Source: JAFEDN01 sp963818985
Lineage (GTDB): Bacteria; Pseudomonadota; Gammaproteobacteria; Coxiellales; Coxiellaceae
Assembly (NCBI GenBank): GCA_963818985.1
Contig: CAWFUJ010000003.1
Span: 4,047 to 68,046, forward strand
Reading direction: 5' to 3'
Length of the DNA: 64,000 nt
Shown: positions 52,466 to 61,530 of the stretch, in pieces
Numbering within the stretch: the first letter of the stretch is position 1
Layout: the number at the start of each line of letters is the position of its first letter
The notes under the pieces: model-generated
Told to the model about the DNA's origin: nothing
Seen by the model: the letters and a program-made list of their open reading frames with translations, nothing else
Databases searched by the model: none
Translations under genes and position numbers: made by a program

Positions 52466-53761
52466 CTGAAGTATCCCCACGAAAAGAAGTGACATTGAAA
52501 TGAAAATTTATTAAAAAGGAGGAATTAATTTTGCTATAAGGATATTCAAGATGTCGGTTAACGAACTGTTATTTTTTCATTTGGAAGAATGCTGTCCAGA
52601 GATACACGCTAAAAGACTGCAAGCGGTGATGGATGTAGCGACTGGGATACAACATAGCCGGAGGCTGTCGATTGCGGGTATTGGAAGACATTTAGCCAGT
52701 GAAACTCAGCTTAAGCACCGAATCAAGAAAGTGGATCGCTTGCTAGGAAATAAACATTTATACGGGGAATTAGCTGGGATATATAGTGGACTTTCGCAGT
52801 ATGTTTTTAAATACATCGCCCAGGATAAAGTTTCGCCGGTGGTAATAGATCTTTGTTATTTAAAAGATAATCAGGATATTCAGATGCTGAGTGCAGAAGT
52901 GGCTACGCAAGGACGAACTATTCCCCTGTACCGAGAAGTATTTGAGAAGGGGGAGCTTAAAGATCGGGAAAAAGAATTTATATCGAAATTGTCGAGTTGT
53001 CTACCGGAAGGACGAGAGGTTTTAATCATCATGGATGCTGGTTTTGGAGACAGTTGGTTTGCCGCCATAGAATCCCAACAATGGTATTGGTTGGTGAGAG
53101 CCAGAGGTGGCAAGTATGTTAAATTGTCAGAGGAAGGGCAATGGCAAGAAGTCAGTGAATTGTTTCCTGAGATTGGTATTCGGGCTAAATGTTATGATCA
53201 GGCCTATATTACCCAGAGTGAACCTCGACGCTGCCGAGTAATTACTAAAAGAGGATCGGCGGTTAGTCAAAGAAAAAGGCCAGCTAAATTACCTCGAAAT
53301 TATCATGGAGCCAATGGAAATTATCAGCGTTTAGCGAAAGAGCCTTGGGTATTAGCGACGAATTTACCGAAGGAATATACCACGACCCAAGTTCTCAATG
53401 CTTATAAAAAGAGAATGCAAATAGAGGAAAGTTTTAGAGATATCAAAAATACTCGTTATGGATTAGGAAGTAGACAGATTGAGACCCGGTGTGTTTATAG
53501 ATGGGGAGTTTTCATGTTACTGGCTGCCATTGTACAGATTACTCTATGGATTATCGGAGTGATTGGACACAGCCAGGGATTTCAAAGAGTATTCCAGTCC
53601 AATACAGTGAAGGATAGAAAAGTATTTTCGTACTTTTATTTAGGACAATTAATCGTTGAGTTTCACAAATTGCATGAACTTATTATTGATTATAAAAATT
53701 TGACCACACAAATTGAAACGGAGTTAGCTAGAGTATGGTAAAATTTGTGGGGATACTTCAG
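52466..53761 (+). mobile_element. IS4-family (IS10-like) insertion sequence with target duplication
   Basis: A 1296-bp element. Left end CTGAAGTATCCCCACGAAAA; right end, read inward, CTGAAGTATCCCCACAAATT. The flanking 8 bases GCTGCAAT are repeated exactly at 52,458-52,465 and 53,762-53,769. The end sequence resembles IS10 ends (CTGA..GATCCCC). Perfect duplication and an intact transposase suggest recent transposition. It splits a DUF2007-type gene. Confidence 0.93.
52551..53741 (+). CDS. IS4-family transposase
   Basis: A 396-residue DDE transposase. The catalytic regions are VVIDLCYLKDNQDIQML (first Asp), VLIIMDAGFGDSWF (second Asp) and the YREK-type motif around YKKRMQIEESFRDIKNTRYG (Glu). 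An AAGGAGG ribosome site precedes it. It appears complete and fills the IS. Confidence 0.94.
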   Translation: MSVNELLFFHLEECCPEIHAKRLQAVMDVATGIQHSRRLSIAGIGRHLASETQLKHRIKKVDRLLGNKHLYGELAGIYSGLSQYVFKYIAQDKVSPVVIDLCYLKDNQDIQMLSAEVATQGRTIPLYREVFEKGELKDREKEFISKLSSCLPEGREVLIIMDAGFGDSWFAAIESQQWYWLVRARGGKYVKLSEEGQWQEVSELFPEIGIRAKCYDQAYITQSEPRRCRVITKRGSAVSQRKRPAKLPRNYHGANGNYQRLAKEPWVLATNLPKEYTTTQVLNAYKKRMQIEESFRDIKNTRYGLGSRQIETRCVYRWGVFMLLAAIVQITLWIIGVIGHSQGFQRVFQSNTVKDRKVFSYFYLGQLIVEFHKLHELIIDYKNLTTQIETELARVW

Positions 53762-53915
53762 GCTGCAATGGGAGGTAGCTCTCCTGCCGCGCTGGGGGAT
53801 ATTCATTTTTAATGAGCAAATAATGCCTTCACTTTCAAGAATAGACTTGAATAAATATAATTGAGTTCTATCGACAGCGCTTAATAATTTGCTGATTATT
53901 ATACCAATTAGGTGG
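53762..53915 (-). pseudogene. DUF2007-type gene, N-terminal part beyond the IS
   Basis: Reading on the minus strand toward the IS, the frame gives KLLSAVDRTQLYLFKSILES, EGIICSLK, NEYP and then AAGELPP. It needs one extra A in the AAAAA run and one extra C in the CCCCC run (about 53,795-53,810) to stay in frame. No clear ATG is seen near 53,915. Together with 52,277-52,457 it is one gene. Confidence 0.55.
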
Positions 53916-53995
53916 CAGGCTTGTACCTATGGAATTAATTTATAGATTTCTATCACCATATTTCGTCACTCAGCATGAGTTGATTGAGAACATTC

Positions 53996-54559
53996 ATGAA
54001 TAATACAGTCCATATCTCTTTTGAAAAAGCACAGCCTTATCATGAAAAATTTATATTTTCTTGGTTAAATGAACCCCATATTCGAGAGTTTTGGGATAAT
54101 TCTAAAGCACATAAAGATGATATCATTAACTTTATTCAAGGAAGAAAAGAGCCGTCGAACTATGCCGATGGGCAATATGTTTACTGGATAGGTTCTATAG
54201 AAAATATCCCTTACTGCATGATGATGACTATTGAAGAAAAAATGGGAAAAAAACGCCCCAAACTTAAAGATCAGTATTTATCTAAAACAGGTACAACCTA
54301 TAGCCTGGACTTCATGATTGGCAATTCAAATTACTTAGGGAAAGGGTTAGGCTCTCTTACATTAATATCGTTTCTTGAATTTTTTAAAAAAAATTTTGAC
54401 TCTCATGCAGATACTTTCTTTATTGATCCTGATATTACAAATCCTCGAGCAAGGCGCGTTTATGAGAAGGCAGGTTTTGATTTTATCGGTGATTTTACTA
54501 TGGAGGGCGGAGGAGTATTTTCTGGCCGTAAAACACACTTTCTTGTATATACAAGCTAA
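53996..54559 (+). CDS. GNAT-family N-acetyltransferase (RimJ/AAC(6')-like)
   Basis: A 187-residue protein. The N-terminal FSWLNEPHIREFWDNSK is typical of the Acetyltransf_8/AAC(6') type group. The acetyl-CoA binding segment is GNSNYLGKGLGSLTLISFLE, and IDPDITNPRARRVYEKAGFD follows. It moves an acetyl group to an amine; the substrate (aminoglycoside, siderophore lysine or protein) is not known. I use the ATG at 53,996 instead of the TTG frame start at 53,984. Confidence 0.85.
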   Translation: MNNTVHISFEKAQPYHEKFIFSWLNEPHIREFWDNSKAHKDDIINFIQGRKEPSNYADGQYVYWIGSIENIPYCMMMTIEEKMGKKRPKLKDQYLSKTGTTYSLDFMIGNSNYLGKGLGSLTLISFLEFFKKNFDSHADTFFIDPDITNPRARRVYEKAGFDFIGDFTMEGGGVFSGRKTHFLVYTS

Positions 54560-54585
54560 ATTTGGCGATGAGAGAAATAATATAT

Positions 54586-54834
54586 TTATACAGGTTTTTT
54601 AATAGTAAGTCTGGGTTCTAAAAAAAATTTAATTTTTCTACTATTGCTTCGCAGTTGCATAATTCGCATTCCTAGATAATCAGAGTTTCCCGTCACCACC
54701 GGTACTTCTGTCGCAGTAAGACAGGCACGCTTGCCTATCAGCGTACCAATCTGATTATTTATCATGTTTATGGATTTGACAACAAGATCTATTATCGAAA
54801 GCGAGCATGGCGCTGCATTTAAAAATCCAGCCAA
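54586..54834 (-). CDS. Small hypothetical protein, doubtful
   Basis: An 82-codon frame convergent with the acetyltransferase. It includes LTATEVPVVTGNSDYLGMRI and a basic end. No family is recognised and there is no good ribosome site. It may be a remnant. Confidence 0.25.
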   Translation of the reverse strand: MAGFLNAAPCSLSIIDLVVKSINMINNQIGTLIGKRACLTATEVPVVTGNSDYLGMRIMQLRSNSRKIKFFLEPRLTIKKPV

Positions 54835-55018
54835 AACTCATTAATCTTTGGTGGAAAATATCTATTTTTTATTGGATTAGTCTTTCACTTTCTTCGATCA
54901 TTGAAGAAATAACATGTTAAAATTTTTATGGCTCACAGGTTTTTTAGGCAAATTTACTTTTAAAAAAAATAAACTATGTTAATTTAAAATCAAGAGGATT
55001 AATTACAAGGAGAGAGAT

Positions 55019-55711
55019 ATGAGTCGTCAACCACTTATTGCAGATGAACGCATTCAATTAAAAAATCTCATAAAAAGATTAGAACACTTGAGAAAATATG
55101 GAAACTTAGCAGTAGCAGTTCTGGGCCTTCTAGAAAGCTTACTGATAGGAGGGTTAGGGATAAATTATATATTTCAGACAGAAAGGACTAGCGCAAACGG
55201 CAGAATTTCAAAATCGCTCTGATTGGAAAGAATATGAACCAGATTACTTTATTGATGGATTAAGTTGTATTTCTCCACGAAGCCCAGCTTCAATTTCTAA
55301 AGAATGCGATGCATTGTGCTTAGAATTGAACAAGCGTAATATACCCGCACTTTTAACTTGGTGAGGTATATTTACTTCTCTTCCATTTTTTTGCTTGGTG
55401 TTGTGCTGTGTAGAGTCCGCTTATACAATTTCGAAGAACAATATTCACCAGGCTATTAGCGATTTTTTCAAAGATAATTTCAATCAATCTATTCTATTCC
55501 TAAAGAAAATTTCGCCAACCACGAGCGTCTAATTGCTCATCTAAAACAAAAGCTCACAGAAATAGAAAGTAAAGATGAAAGTAAGCCAGCATTAGTTGAA
55601 CTTTCAATGCTATCGGCTAACAGAAGCATAAGGCCAAGGTCTCCTGCTCCCGGGCAGGAATCGTACGTTCCTCCCCGCCTCGCTTTTAGCAGTGCAGATA
55701 GTCCAGACTAA
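55019..55711 (+). pseudogene. Broken gene for a membrane-anchored coiled-coil protein
   Basis: An excellent AAGGAGAG site precedes ATG 55,019. The first frame has a charged N-terminus (RIQLKNLIKRLEHLRKYGNL) and a hydrophobic helix (AVAVLGLLESLLIGGLGINY). It continues in the next frame after about 55,190 (FQNRSDWKEYEPDYFIDGLS), passes an in-frame TGA at about 55,362, then shifts again near 55,500 to NFANHERLIAHLKQKLTEIE and ends at about 55,711. Two frameshifts plus a stop suggest real decay. No known family. Confidence 0.5.
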
Positions 55712-55942
55712 TGTTAACCGGTACCAGAAGCAAATAGCTCGGCAAAAATTTTAAAAATATTAATAGAGCTACTGATGCGAGAATATAAAATAATTATTGT
55801 ATGGAGGAATGTATGCGAGTTATTATTCATTCATCTCGGTTATTACCTCTTTCAAAAAATAACAAAATATCGAGCTTTCGTAGCTTCTCTCATACAAAAA
55901 AATTAATAAGTCCTTCAAGGGCTCCATGAGCATGTTCCCCCT
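55712..55942. other. Intergenic, no intact gene
   Basis: A 37-codon frame begins at an ATG at 55,813, has little support and ends at about 55,928. It might be the lost N-terminus of the M15-like gene that follows. Confidence 0.35.
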
Positions 55943-56425
55943 ATGCAAAAATTATCTGTTCTTAGAATAGCTTATTGGGGACCTAAGGGTGCCATGCAAG
56001 TGGGCCAATTAATCGTTCATATTGATGTCGCAGCTGACTACTTAAAAATTTTTCAGCAATTTTTTCAGGAGCATTTTCCATTCGGTTCCGTCAGAGCAAT
56101 TGACTATTTTTTTCATGACGATGAAAGATATAGCTCAGATCCTGGGATTGGCTCTCGCGTGGATCTACGCTCTATGGAGGCTGACAACACCTCTGCTTTA
56201 TGTGCGCGGTATATCGTTGGTACAAAAATTCCGTCCGACCATAGCTCTGGGGTAGCTGTGGATTTTAATCCGAGTAAATTCAATCCGTGGGTAAAATATA
56301 CTGACGAAACCTGCACTACTCCTGAGATTGTTGTCCCAGCTCAAGCTAAGCAGTTTGCAGACAGAAGCGTTTATGTAAAAGGTATGCTTACTGAGGAGAC
56401 AATTAAACCTATTCTAGAAGTCTGA
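55943..56425 (+). CDS. Peptidase M15-like (D-Ala-D-Ala carboxypeptidase-type) protein, C-terminus missing
   Basis: A 160-residue protein containing RSMEADNTSALCARYIVGTK and IPSDHSSGVAVDFNPSKFNP. The H-x6-D of DHSSGVAVD is the zinc motif of M15 endopeptidases that cut peptidoglycan stem peptides. The family's last zinc ligand, usually in a W..GG.W..xxDxxHF region, is not present before the stop, and the same frame continues past the TGA only for a dozen codons. No signal peptide is attached. Probably inactive or truncated. Confidence 0.55.
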   Translation: MQKLSVLRIAYWGPKGAMQVGQLIVHIDVAADYLKIFQQFFQEHFPFGSVRAIDYFFHDDERYSSDPGIGSRVDLRSMEADNTSALCARYIVGTKIPSDHSSGVAVDFNPSKFNPWVKYTDETCTTPEIVVPAQAKQFADRSVYVKGMLTEETIKPILEV

Positions 56426-56507
56426 GGTTATCCCGAAGGGGTGGAACAATATTGCCACGCTTAGTATAATTAACGCCATCCCATCATAAATAGAAGAGGA
56501 AATTCCA

Positions 56508-58949
56508 ATGAAAAATATCACTGGAACTGATTTAAAAACTTCTAGCGCCGATGCTTTTCTCAGGCAACATACGGCAATCGCGGAAGAAGCAAAAAGTTAT
56601 TATTGGGAAACAAAGTGTGAATATTACCAAATATTGTTCGATTGCCAAGCCAAAGCTTTATCTGATCCGTCATTCTTCGATGAGATTCCTTATCAGGTAA
56701 AAAATGCTTTAGTAGTGTTTTTTTGTCATTGTTTTATAAGCTTAAGGGAGGCATACAAAGTCAAAGCAAAATATCCCCTTCAAATAACAGGTCTAACCGA
56801 TAAATTTCAAAAAGATTTGGGAAAAACATTGTACCCTTACAAAGGCTGGGCCATATGTTCATTAGTGGATCTTAACGTTCAACATAATATTGAATTTTAC
56901 CTAAAGAGATGCCTAAAGGTAGATAAAGAAATAAATTTGTTAAAAACACGGCACGGTCTGTCTTTAAGTAATAATCAAATTAAACAGATTATAGAAAAAC
57001 TTGGAAAGCATTTGATAGAATATGTAAAGTTCTTAAAAGGTTCTGAAAATGCTTATTCCTTGCTCCTGGAAATTGGTAAACGATATGGTTGTAGCAAAGA
57101 AAAATTAGAGAATCTTAAACTGCAAATGTTTGAAAGTTTAATGATCCGAATAAAAATATATTTTATTTCTGATCTTAAAAAAACGTCAATTATAGAAAAA
57201 ACTTTAATTATAAAATCTTATCGTGATGATCTGAAGATAATTAGAAAGTTTTTAGCAAATGATCAATTTGCCAGTGGGTTAGATGCAAAGCGTCATAAAC
57301 CTGAATACCTGAAAGAAGCTGGAGAAATTTTATATGAAACTACAAGGGATTTTTTATTCGCATGTAAGAATGGAGACTTAATTACAGTAAAAGAATTATC
57401 AAAAAACGTCTCTTACGAAATTTTAGCGGATGCTTTTTATACTGCTTGTTCTGCTGGACAAAAAAAAATTGTTAAGTTTTTATTTAGTAAAATTTCTTCC
57501 CAGAAAGGCTGGGCAAGGCAATTGCTAGGTCGACTTTATCTAGAGGAAAAAAGAATTGTCCCTATAGCTACGGAAGTGAAAGGCCATGATCTTGTACTCG
57601 AGTTTCTTTTTAGTCTCAACTATCTAAATCCCTATCTTTCATATCTTTTAAATGAAACAGCTTTATCTGTCCCCGAGAGAATCACAAAGGCGTTGGGAAA
57701 AGAGCCGGATTTTCTACTCCCTGTTCTTGTTCCTGCTTCGAGACTCGTTGCCTCTCCTGAAAAGCCAGAAACAGCCCCTCAAAAAATTCAAAATTTTTTT
57801 CAGTCAGCTAATATAGATGCGAAATTAGATGAAATTAAATCTTTGTTTGTTTCACTGAAACCTTGCGTGAGAAATTTAAGGTGGCGGTCTGTTTATTGCC
57901 AACTACAGGAAAAATTTTACGATTATGTAGAAAAATTAAATCAAATAAAGGAAGAGTTAACCACAACTGATACCTCAAGATTAAAAAACATACAAAAACG
58001 CTATACTCGAGTAATTAAAAAGATTGAAATTATCAAATCAGGATTAGTTGACCTGGAGCAGAAATTAAATTCTGTAAGAATCAATTCACCCTCCGGCAAA
58101 CCATCCAGGGTAGGTTTTTTTAGTTCAGGTTCACGCTCTAAGAGTCAGGGTGATGACAGCAAACTTAGTTCAGTAGGTGTTTTAGAGCACAGACTAGAAG
58201 AAACAAAAAACGATTCATTACGACTTCTCTCAAAGTCGCGAACACCCTCGGGTTTCCGAGTAACTGGCATGCAAACCCATATGCGTTACAAGCTGTTAGA
58301 AGCAATAGAACTTTATATTGGCTTCTCAGACAATGGGAAAGAAGAATCAAAAGTCTGTATCTTCAAAGCTATGCAAACGGATGCTATTTTATTTAAGATC
58401 ATGCAATTCATGATGTATCAAGCCGCTTATCTAAGCGAAGCACGTTTAATAAGAAATGCAATAGTTCATTTCAGAGGTCCGCAAGAAATGAGTAAATGTC
58501 TGTTTGATGGCTCTGCTTTAGAGCAAAAACAGGGAAATGATTTACATAAAAAAGTTATGAACTTTGCAAAAGATTTACTTTCACTCGACACAGCCAGATT
58601 AGCAAGGAATGAATTTTATAAGGAGCTAATAGAACATGGAAAGCTTTTGCGGCAAAGTAGAGAAACTTTAGATCTCTCTGAGCGAAAAGCTTTTGACTCT
58701 AGATTTAATATCAAAATGTGGTCATACCAAGCTTATGAAGCTCCATTTATTAAAAGCATGTGTCGAAGTGCATTGCAAATGGTTAACATTTTTTACCATG
58801 TTTATGGAACTCCTAATAGTCCTCATGTATTACGGAAGGAGGCTATTTCTTGGCGGCACCTGGGGCTTGATACCGATTTTATATCCTCGAATTGGTATGA
58901 CAATTTCTGCTACGACATGAGCTCCAATTCAAATTCTCTCTCTCTTTAA
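56508..58949 (+). CDS. Large ankyrin-containing protein with HEPN-like RNase signature, candidate effector
   Basis: An 813-residue protein with GAGGAAATTCC before the ATG. Residues 1-280 are helical. Two ankyrin-like units lie at about 283-345 (FLFACKNGDLITVKELSKNV, AFYTACSAGQKKIVKFLFSK). A coiled coil follows at about 470-530 and a Ser-rich linker near 540. In the C-terminal helical part, ARLIRNAIVHFRG contains Arg649-x4-His654, the R-N-xxx-H signature of HEPN ribonucleases. No known full-length family. No signal peptide; ankyrin repeats suggest use in a host cell. The HEPN call rests on one motif in a helical context. Confidence 0.6.
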   Translation: MKNITGTDLKTSSADAFLRQHTAIAEEAKSYYWETKCEYYQILFDCQAKALSDPSFFDEIPYQVKNALVVFFCHCFISLREAYKVKAKYPLQITGLTDKFQKDLGKTLYPYKGWAICSLVDLNVQHNIEFYLKRCLKVDKEINLLKTRHGLSLSNNQIKQIIEKLGKHLIEYVKFLKGSENAYSLLLEIGKRYGCSKEKLENLKLQMFESLMIRIKIYFISDLKKTSIIEKTLIIKSYRDDLKIIRKFLANDQFASGLDAKRHKPEYLKEAGEILYETTRDFLFACKNGDLITVKELSKNVSYEILADAFYTACSAGQKKIVKFLFSKISSQKGWARQLLGRLYLEEKRIVPIATEVKGHDLVLEFLFSLNYLNPYLSYLLNETALSVPERITKALGKEPDFLLPVLVPASRLVASPEKPETAPQKIQNFFQSANIDAKLDEIKSLFVSLKPCVRNLRWRSVYCQLQEKFYDYVEKLNQIKEELTTTDTSRLKNIQKRYTRVIKKIEIIKSGLVDLEQKLNSVRINSPSGKPSRVGFFSSGSRSKSQGDDSKLSSVGVLEHRLEETKNDSLRLLSKSRTPSGFRVTGMQTHMRYKLLEAIELYIGFSDNGKEESKVCIFKAMQTDAILFKIMQFMMYQAAYLSEARLIRNAIVHFRGPQEMSKCLFDGSALEQKQGNDLHKKVMNFAKDLLSLDTARLARNEFYKELIEHGKLLRQSRETLDLSERKAFDSRFNIKMWSYQAYEAPFIKSMCRSALQMVNIFYHVYGTPNSPHVLRKEAISWRHLGLDTDFISSNWYDNFCYDMSSNSNSLSL

Positions 58950-59233
58950 TATTTTAATGAGTCATTGTTATTTTTAAGGCAAACTCGGGCTTGTTGTTCA
59001 GCGGTAATTAATAAATCTGGATAGGGTTTGAAGTTTTGAATCATGGTTTGTACTTTAGCATATTGAATTTTTTTAGGGACATTGCTATTCCAATAACTGA
59101 TTGCTTGAGAATTAGAAAATCCACAAAATTGTTTCAAGGCGACGGCAGCCACATAACCAGATGCATGCACTCCATACCAACAGTGCACATACATAGGCCC
59201 AGTGCGTTTATCAATAATATATTTAAGTTTCTT
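58946..59233 (-). CDS. Protein-tyrosine-phosphatase-like C-terminal part, cut by the contig join
   Basis: The minus-strand frame reads KKLKYIIDKRTGPMYVHCWY, then GVHASGYVAAVALKQF, followed by a helical tail. PMYVHCWYGVHASG has the layout of the P-loop HCx5R(S/T) of dual-specificity phosphatases, but the catalytic Arg position is Ala. The N-terminal half is missing because the sequence changes to actinobacterial DNA near 59,236. The stop overlaps the end of the ankyrin-HEPN gene (convergent). Confidence 0.6.
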   Translation of the reverse strand, partial: KKLKYIIDKRTGPMYVHCWYGVHASGYVAAVALKQFCGFSNSQAISYWNSNVPKKIQYAKVQTMIQNFKPYPDLLITAEQQARVCLKNNNDSLKY

Positions 59234-59256
59234 TCATTGGTGGTCAGGAGCCAGGG
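59228..59256. other. Abrupt composition break: probable chimeric contig junction
   Basis: To the left, AT-rich DNA with a truncated phosphatase-like gene. To the right, very GC-rich DNA that starts directly with a complete permease gene and its own AGGAG site. No repeat, integrase or tRNA marks the border. Confidence 0.85.
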
Positions 59257-60830
59257 ATGACCGACGTCAAGGAACCGCCGCCCAGTGCCGTGGTCGCCGT
59301 GGGAGACATCGTCGAGGCCGCGGGCCATCCGGTCGGCAGCGGTCTGGTCAAGGATCACTACGACCTGCGCCTGACCAACGAGGACCTCGCGCCGCTCGCG
59401 AAGCAGACGTGGTCGTCGTACAACATCTTCGCGTTCTGGATGTCCGACGTGCACAGCGTCGGCGGCTACGTGACGGCGGGCAGCCTGTTCGCCCTCGGCC
59501 TGGCCAGCTGGCAGGTGCTCATCGCCCTGCTGGTCGGCATCCTCATCGTCCAGTTCTTCTGCAATCTGGTCGCCAAGCCAGCCAGCGACGGGCGTTCCCT
59601 ATCCGGTGGTGTGCCGCAGCCATTCGGCGTGCTCGGCGCCAACATCCCCGCCATCATCCGCGGCCTGATCGCCGTGGCCTGGTACGGCATCCAGACCTAC
59701 CTCGCCTCCGCCGCACTGGACGTCGTGCTGCTCAAGCTGTTCTCCGGACTGATGCCCTACGCCGACGTCGAGCAGTACGGCTTCCCGGGCCTGTCCCTGC
59801 TCGGGTGGGGCAGCTTCATCCTGCTGTGGATCCTGCAGGCGGCGGTCTTCTGGCGCGGGATGGAGTCGATCCGCCAGTTCATCGACTTCTGCCGGTCCCG
59901 CCGTCTACGTCGTGATGTTCATCCTCTGCGGCTACCTGCGTGGAAGTCGGGTTGGCACGTCAGCCTCGACCTGGGTGGTGAGAAGAAGGGCTGCACGCCT
60001 GGTCAGTCATGCTCGGCGCGATCGCGCTGGTGGTGTCCTACTTCTCCGGCCCCATGCTGAACTTCGGCGACTTCTCCCGCTACGGCAAGGACTTCGCCGC
60101 GGTGAAGACGGGCAACTTCCTCGGGCTGCCGGTCAACTTCCTGGTGTTCTCGCTGCTCGTCGTCGTCACCGCGGCCGCCACGGTGCCGGTGTTCGGCGAG
60201 TTGCTCACCGACCCGGTCGCGACGGTCAGCCGAATCGACAGCGTGACCGCAATCGTGTTGGGCGCCTTGACCTTCTCGATCGCCACCATCGGCATCAACA
60301 TCGTCGCCAACTTCATCTCGCCCGCATTCGACTTCTCCAACGTCAGCCCGCAGAAGATCAGCTGGCGGATGGGCGGCATGATCGCCGCCGTCGGATCGGT
60401 GCTCCTCACGCCGTGGAACCTGTACGGCAACCCGGAGGTCATCCACTACACACTCGAGATGCTCGGCGCCTTCATCGGCCCGCTGTTCGGCGTCCTGATC
60501 GCCGACTTCTACCTCGTCAGCAAGCAGAAGATCGTCGTCGACGACCTGTTCACCATGTCGAAGACCGCGAACTACTGGTACAAGAACGGCTACAACCCGG
60601 CCGCCGTGGTGGCAACCGTCGTCGGCGCCGTCCTGGCCATGGCGCCAGTCCTGCTCGGCGGCATCGTGTTCGGCATGGCGGGGGCATCGCAGTACAGCTG
60701 GTTCATCGGCTGCGGCGTGGCCTTCGGCCTGTACTACGTGCTGGCCACGCGCGGTCCGTGGCGAATGTCGGCGCTGCGCCTCGCCGAGGGGGCCACGCTG
60801 GTCGACGCGGAGAACGAGTCAGCGCTGTAA
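59257..60830 (+). CDS. NCS1-family nucleobase/allantoin permease, frameshifted (actinobacterial)
   Basis: A protein of about 520 residues with 12 helices. NCS1 features: LTNEDLAPLAKQTWSSYNIF, FAFWMSDVHSVGGYVTAGSL and, after the break, YFSGPMLNFGDFSRYGKDF. It imports cytosine, uracil, allantoin or similar with H+ or Na+. The frame is open 59,257-59,900 and again from about 60,000. Several single-base indels between (for example an extra C at about 59,900-59,903) scramble FIDFCGPAVYVVMFILCGYL. CAGGAG precedes the ATG. Confidence 0.85.
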
Positions 60831-60896
60831 CCGACCTCGACACACGGCGACGGCCCGACATTCCACAACTGGAACGTCGGGCCGTACGCTTTTCGC

Positions 60897-61427
60897 GTGA
60901 GTCTTCGGTTTGCAGCGTTGGGCCTCCTCGCCCAGCATCCAGGCAGCGGGTACGACCTGCTGCGACGGTTCGAGAAGTCCATGGCCAACGTGTGGCCCGC
61001 GACGCAGAGTCAGCTGTACGGGGAGTTGAACAAGCTCGCCGCCGACGGGCTGATCGAGGTCGCCGACGTCGGCCCGCGGGGCCGCAAGGAGTACCGGGTC
61101 ACCGACGCAGGCCGCGGCGCGCTCGCCGGTTGGATCGTCGATCGACAAGACGACCCGCCCTATCGCAGTGCCCCGCTGTTGCGGGTGTTCCTGCTCGGTG
61201 AAATACCACCTGATCAAGCCCGCGAATACATGGCGGCCTATGCCGCACGGGCGGACGACGACCTCGCTCGACTGACGGAGCTGCGGGATTCGCTGCAGCC
61301 ATGGGGTGACAGCGATGCCGAGTTCTACGGCGGGGCGGCGCTGGACTACGGCCTCAGGGTGGCGGCGATGGAGTCGGACTGGGCGCGATCGCTGGTCACG
61401 GCCATCGACGAGCGGTCGTCCCCCTAG
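60897..61427 (+). CDS. PadR-family transcriptional regulator (actinobacterial)
   Basis: A 176-residue protein with a GTG start. The winged-helix PadR domain is at the N-terminus (LRFAALGLLAQHPGSGYDLL, TQSQLYGELNKLAADGLIEV) and a Vir-type C-terminal helical domain at the end (EYMAAYAARADDDLARLTEL). The ligand is unknown. It may regulate the neighbouring permease. Confidence 0.88.
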   Translation: MSLRFAALGLLAQHPGSGYDLLRRFEKSMANVWPATQSQLYGELNKLAADGLIEVADVGPRGRKEYRVTDAGRGALAGWIVDRQDDPPYRSAPLLRVFLLGEIPPDQAREYMAAYAARADDDLARLTELRDSLQPWGDSDAEFYGGAALDYGLRVAAMESDWARSLVTAIDERSSP

Positions 61428-61453
61428 CCGCGGAAGTTCGTTCCAGATTTTGG

Positions 61454-61493
61454 TTGCATCGCGATAGTTTCCGATATATCGTCAACGTATCGG
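61454..61493 (+). promoter_or_regulatory. Inverted repeat in the promoter of the second PadR gene
   Basis: CCGATA (61,471-61,476) and TATCGG (61,488-61,493) form an inverted repeat overlapping a possible TTGCAT -35 element. PadR regulators commonly repress themselves at such sites. AAGGAG follows before the ATG at 61,531. Confidence 0.4.
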
Positions 61494-61530
61494 AAGCGCA
61501 TTCGGCGTTTCCCGCCGAAGGAGAAATCAC

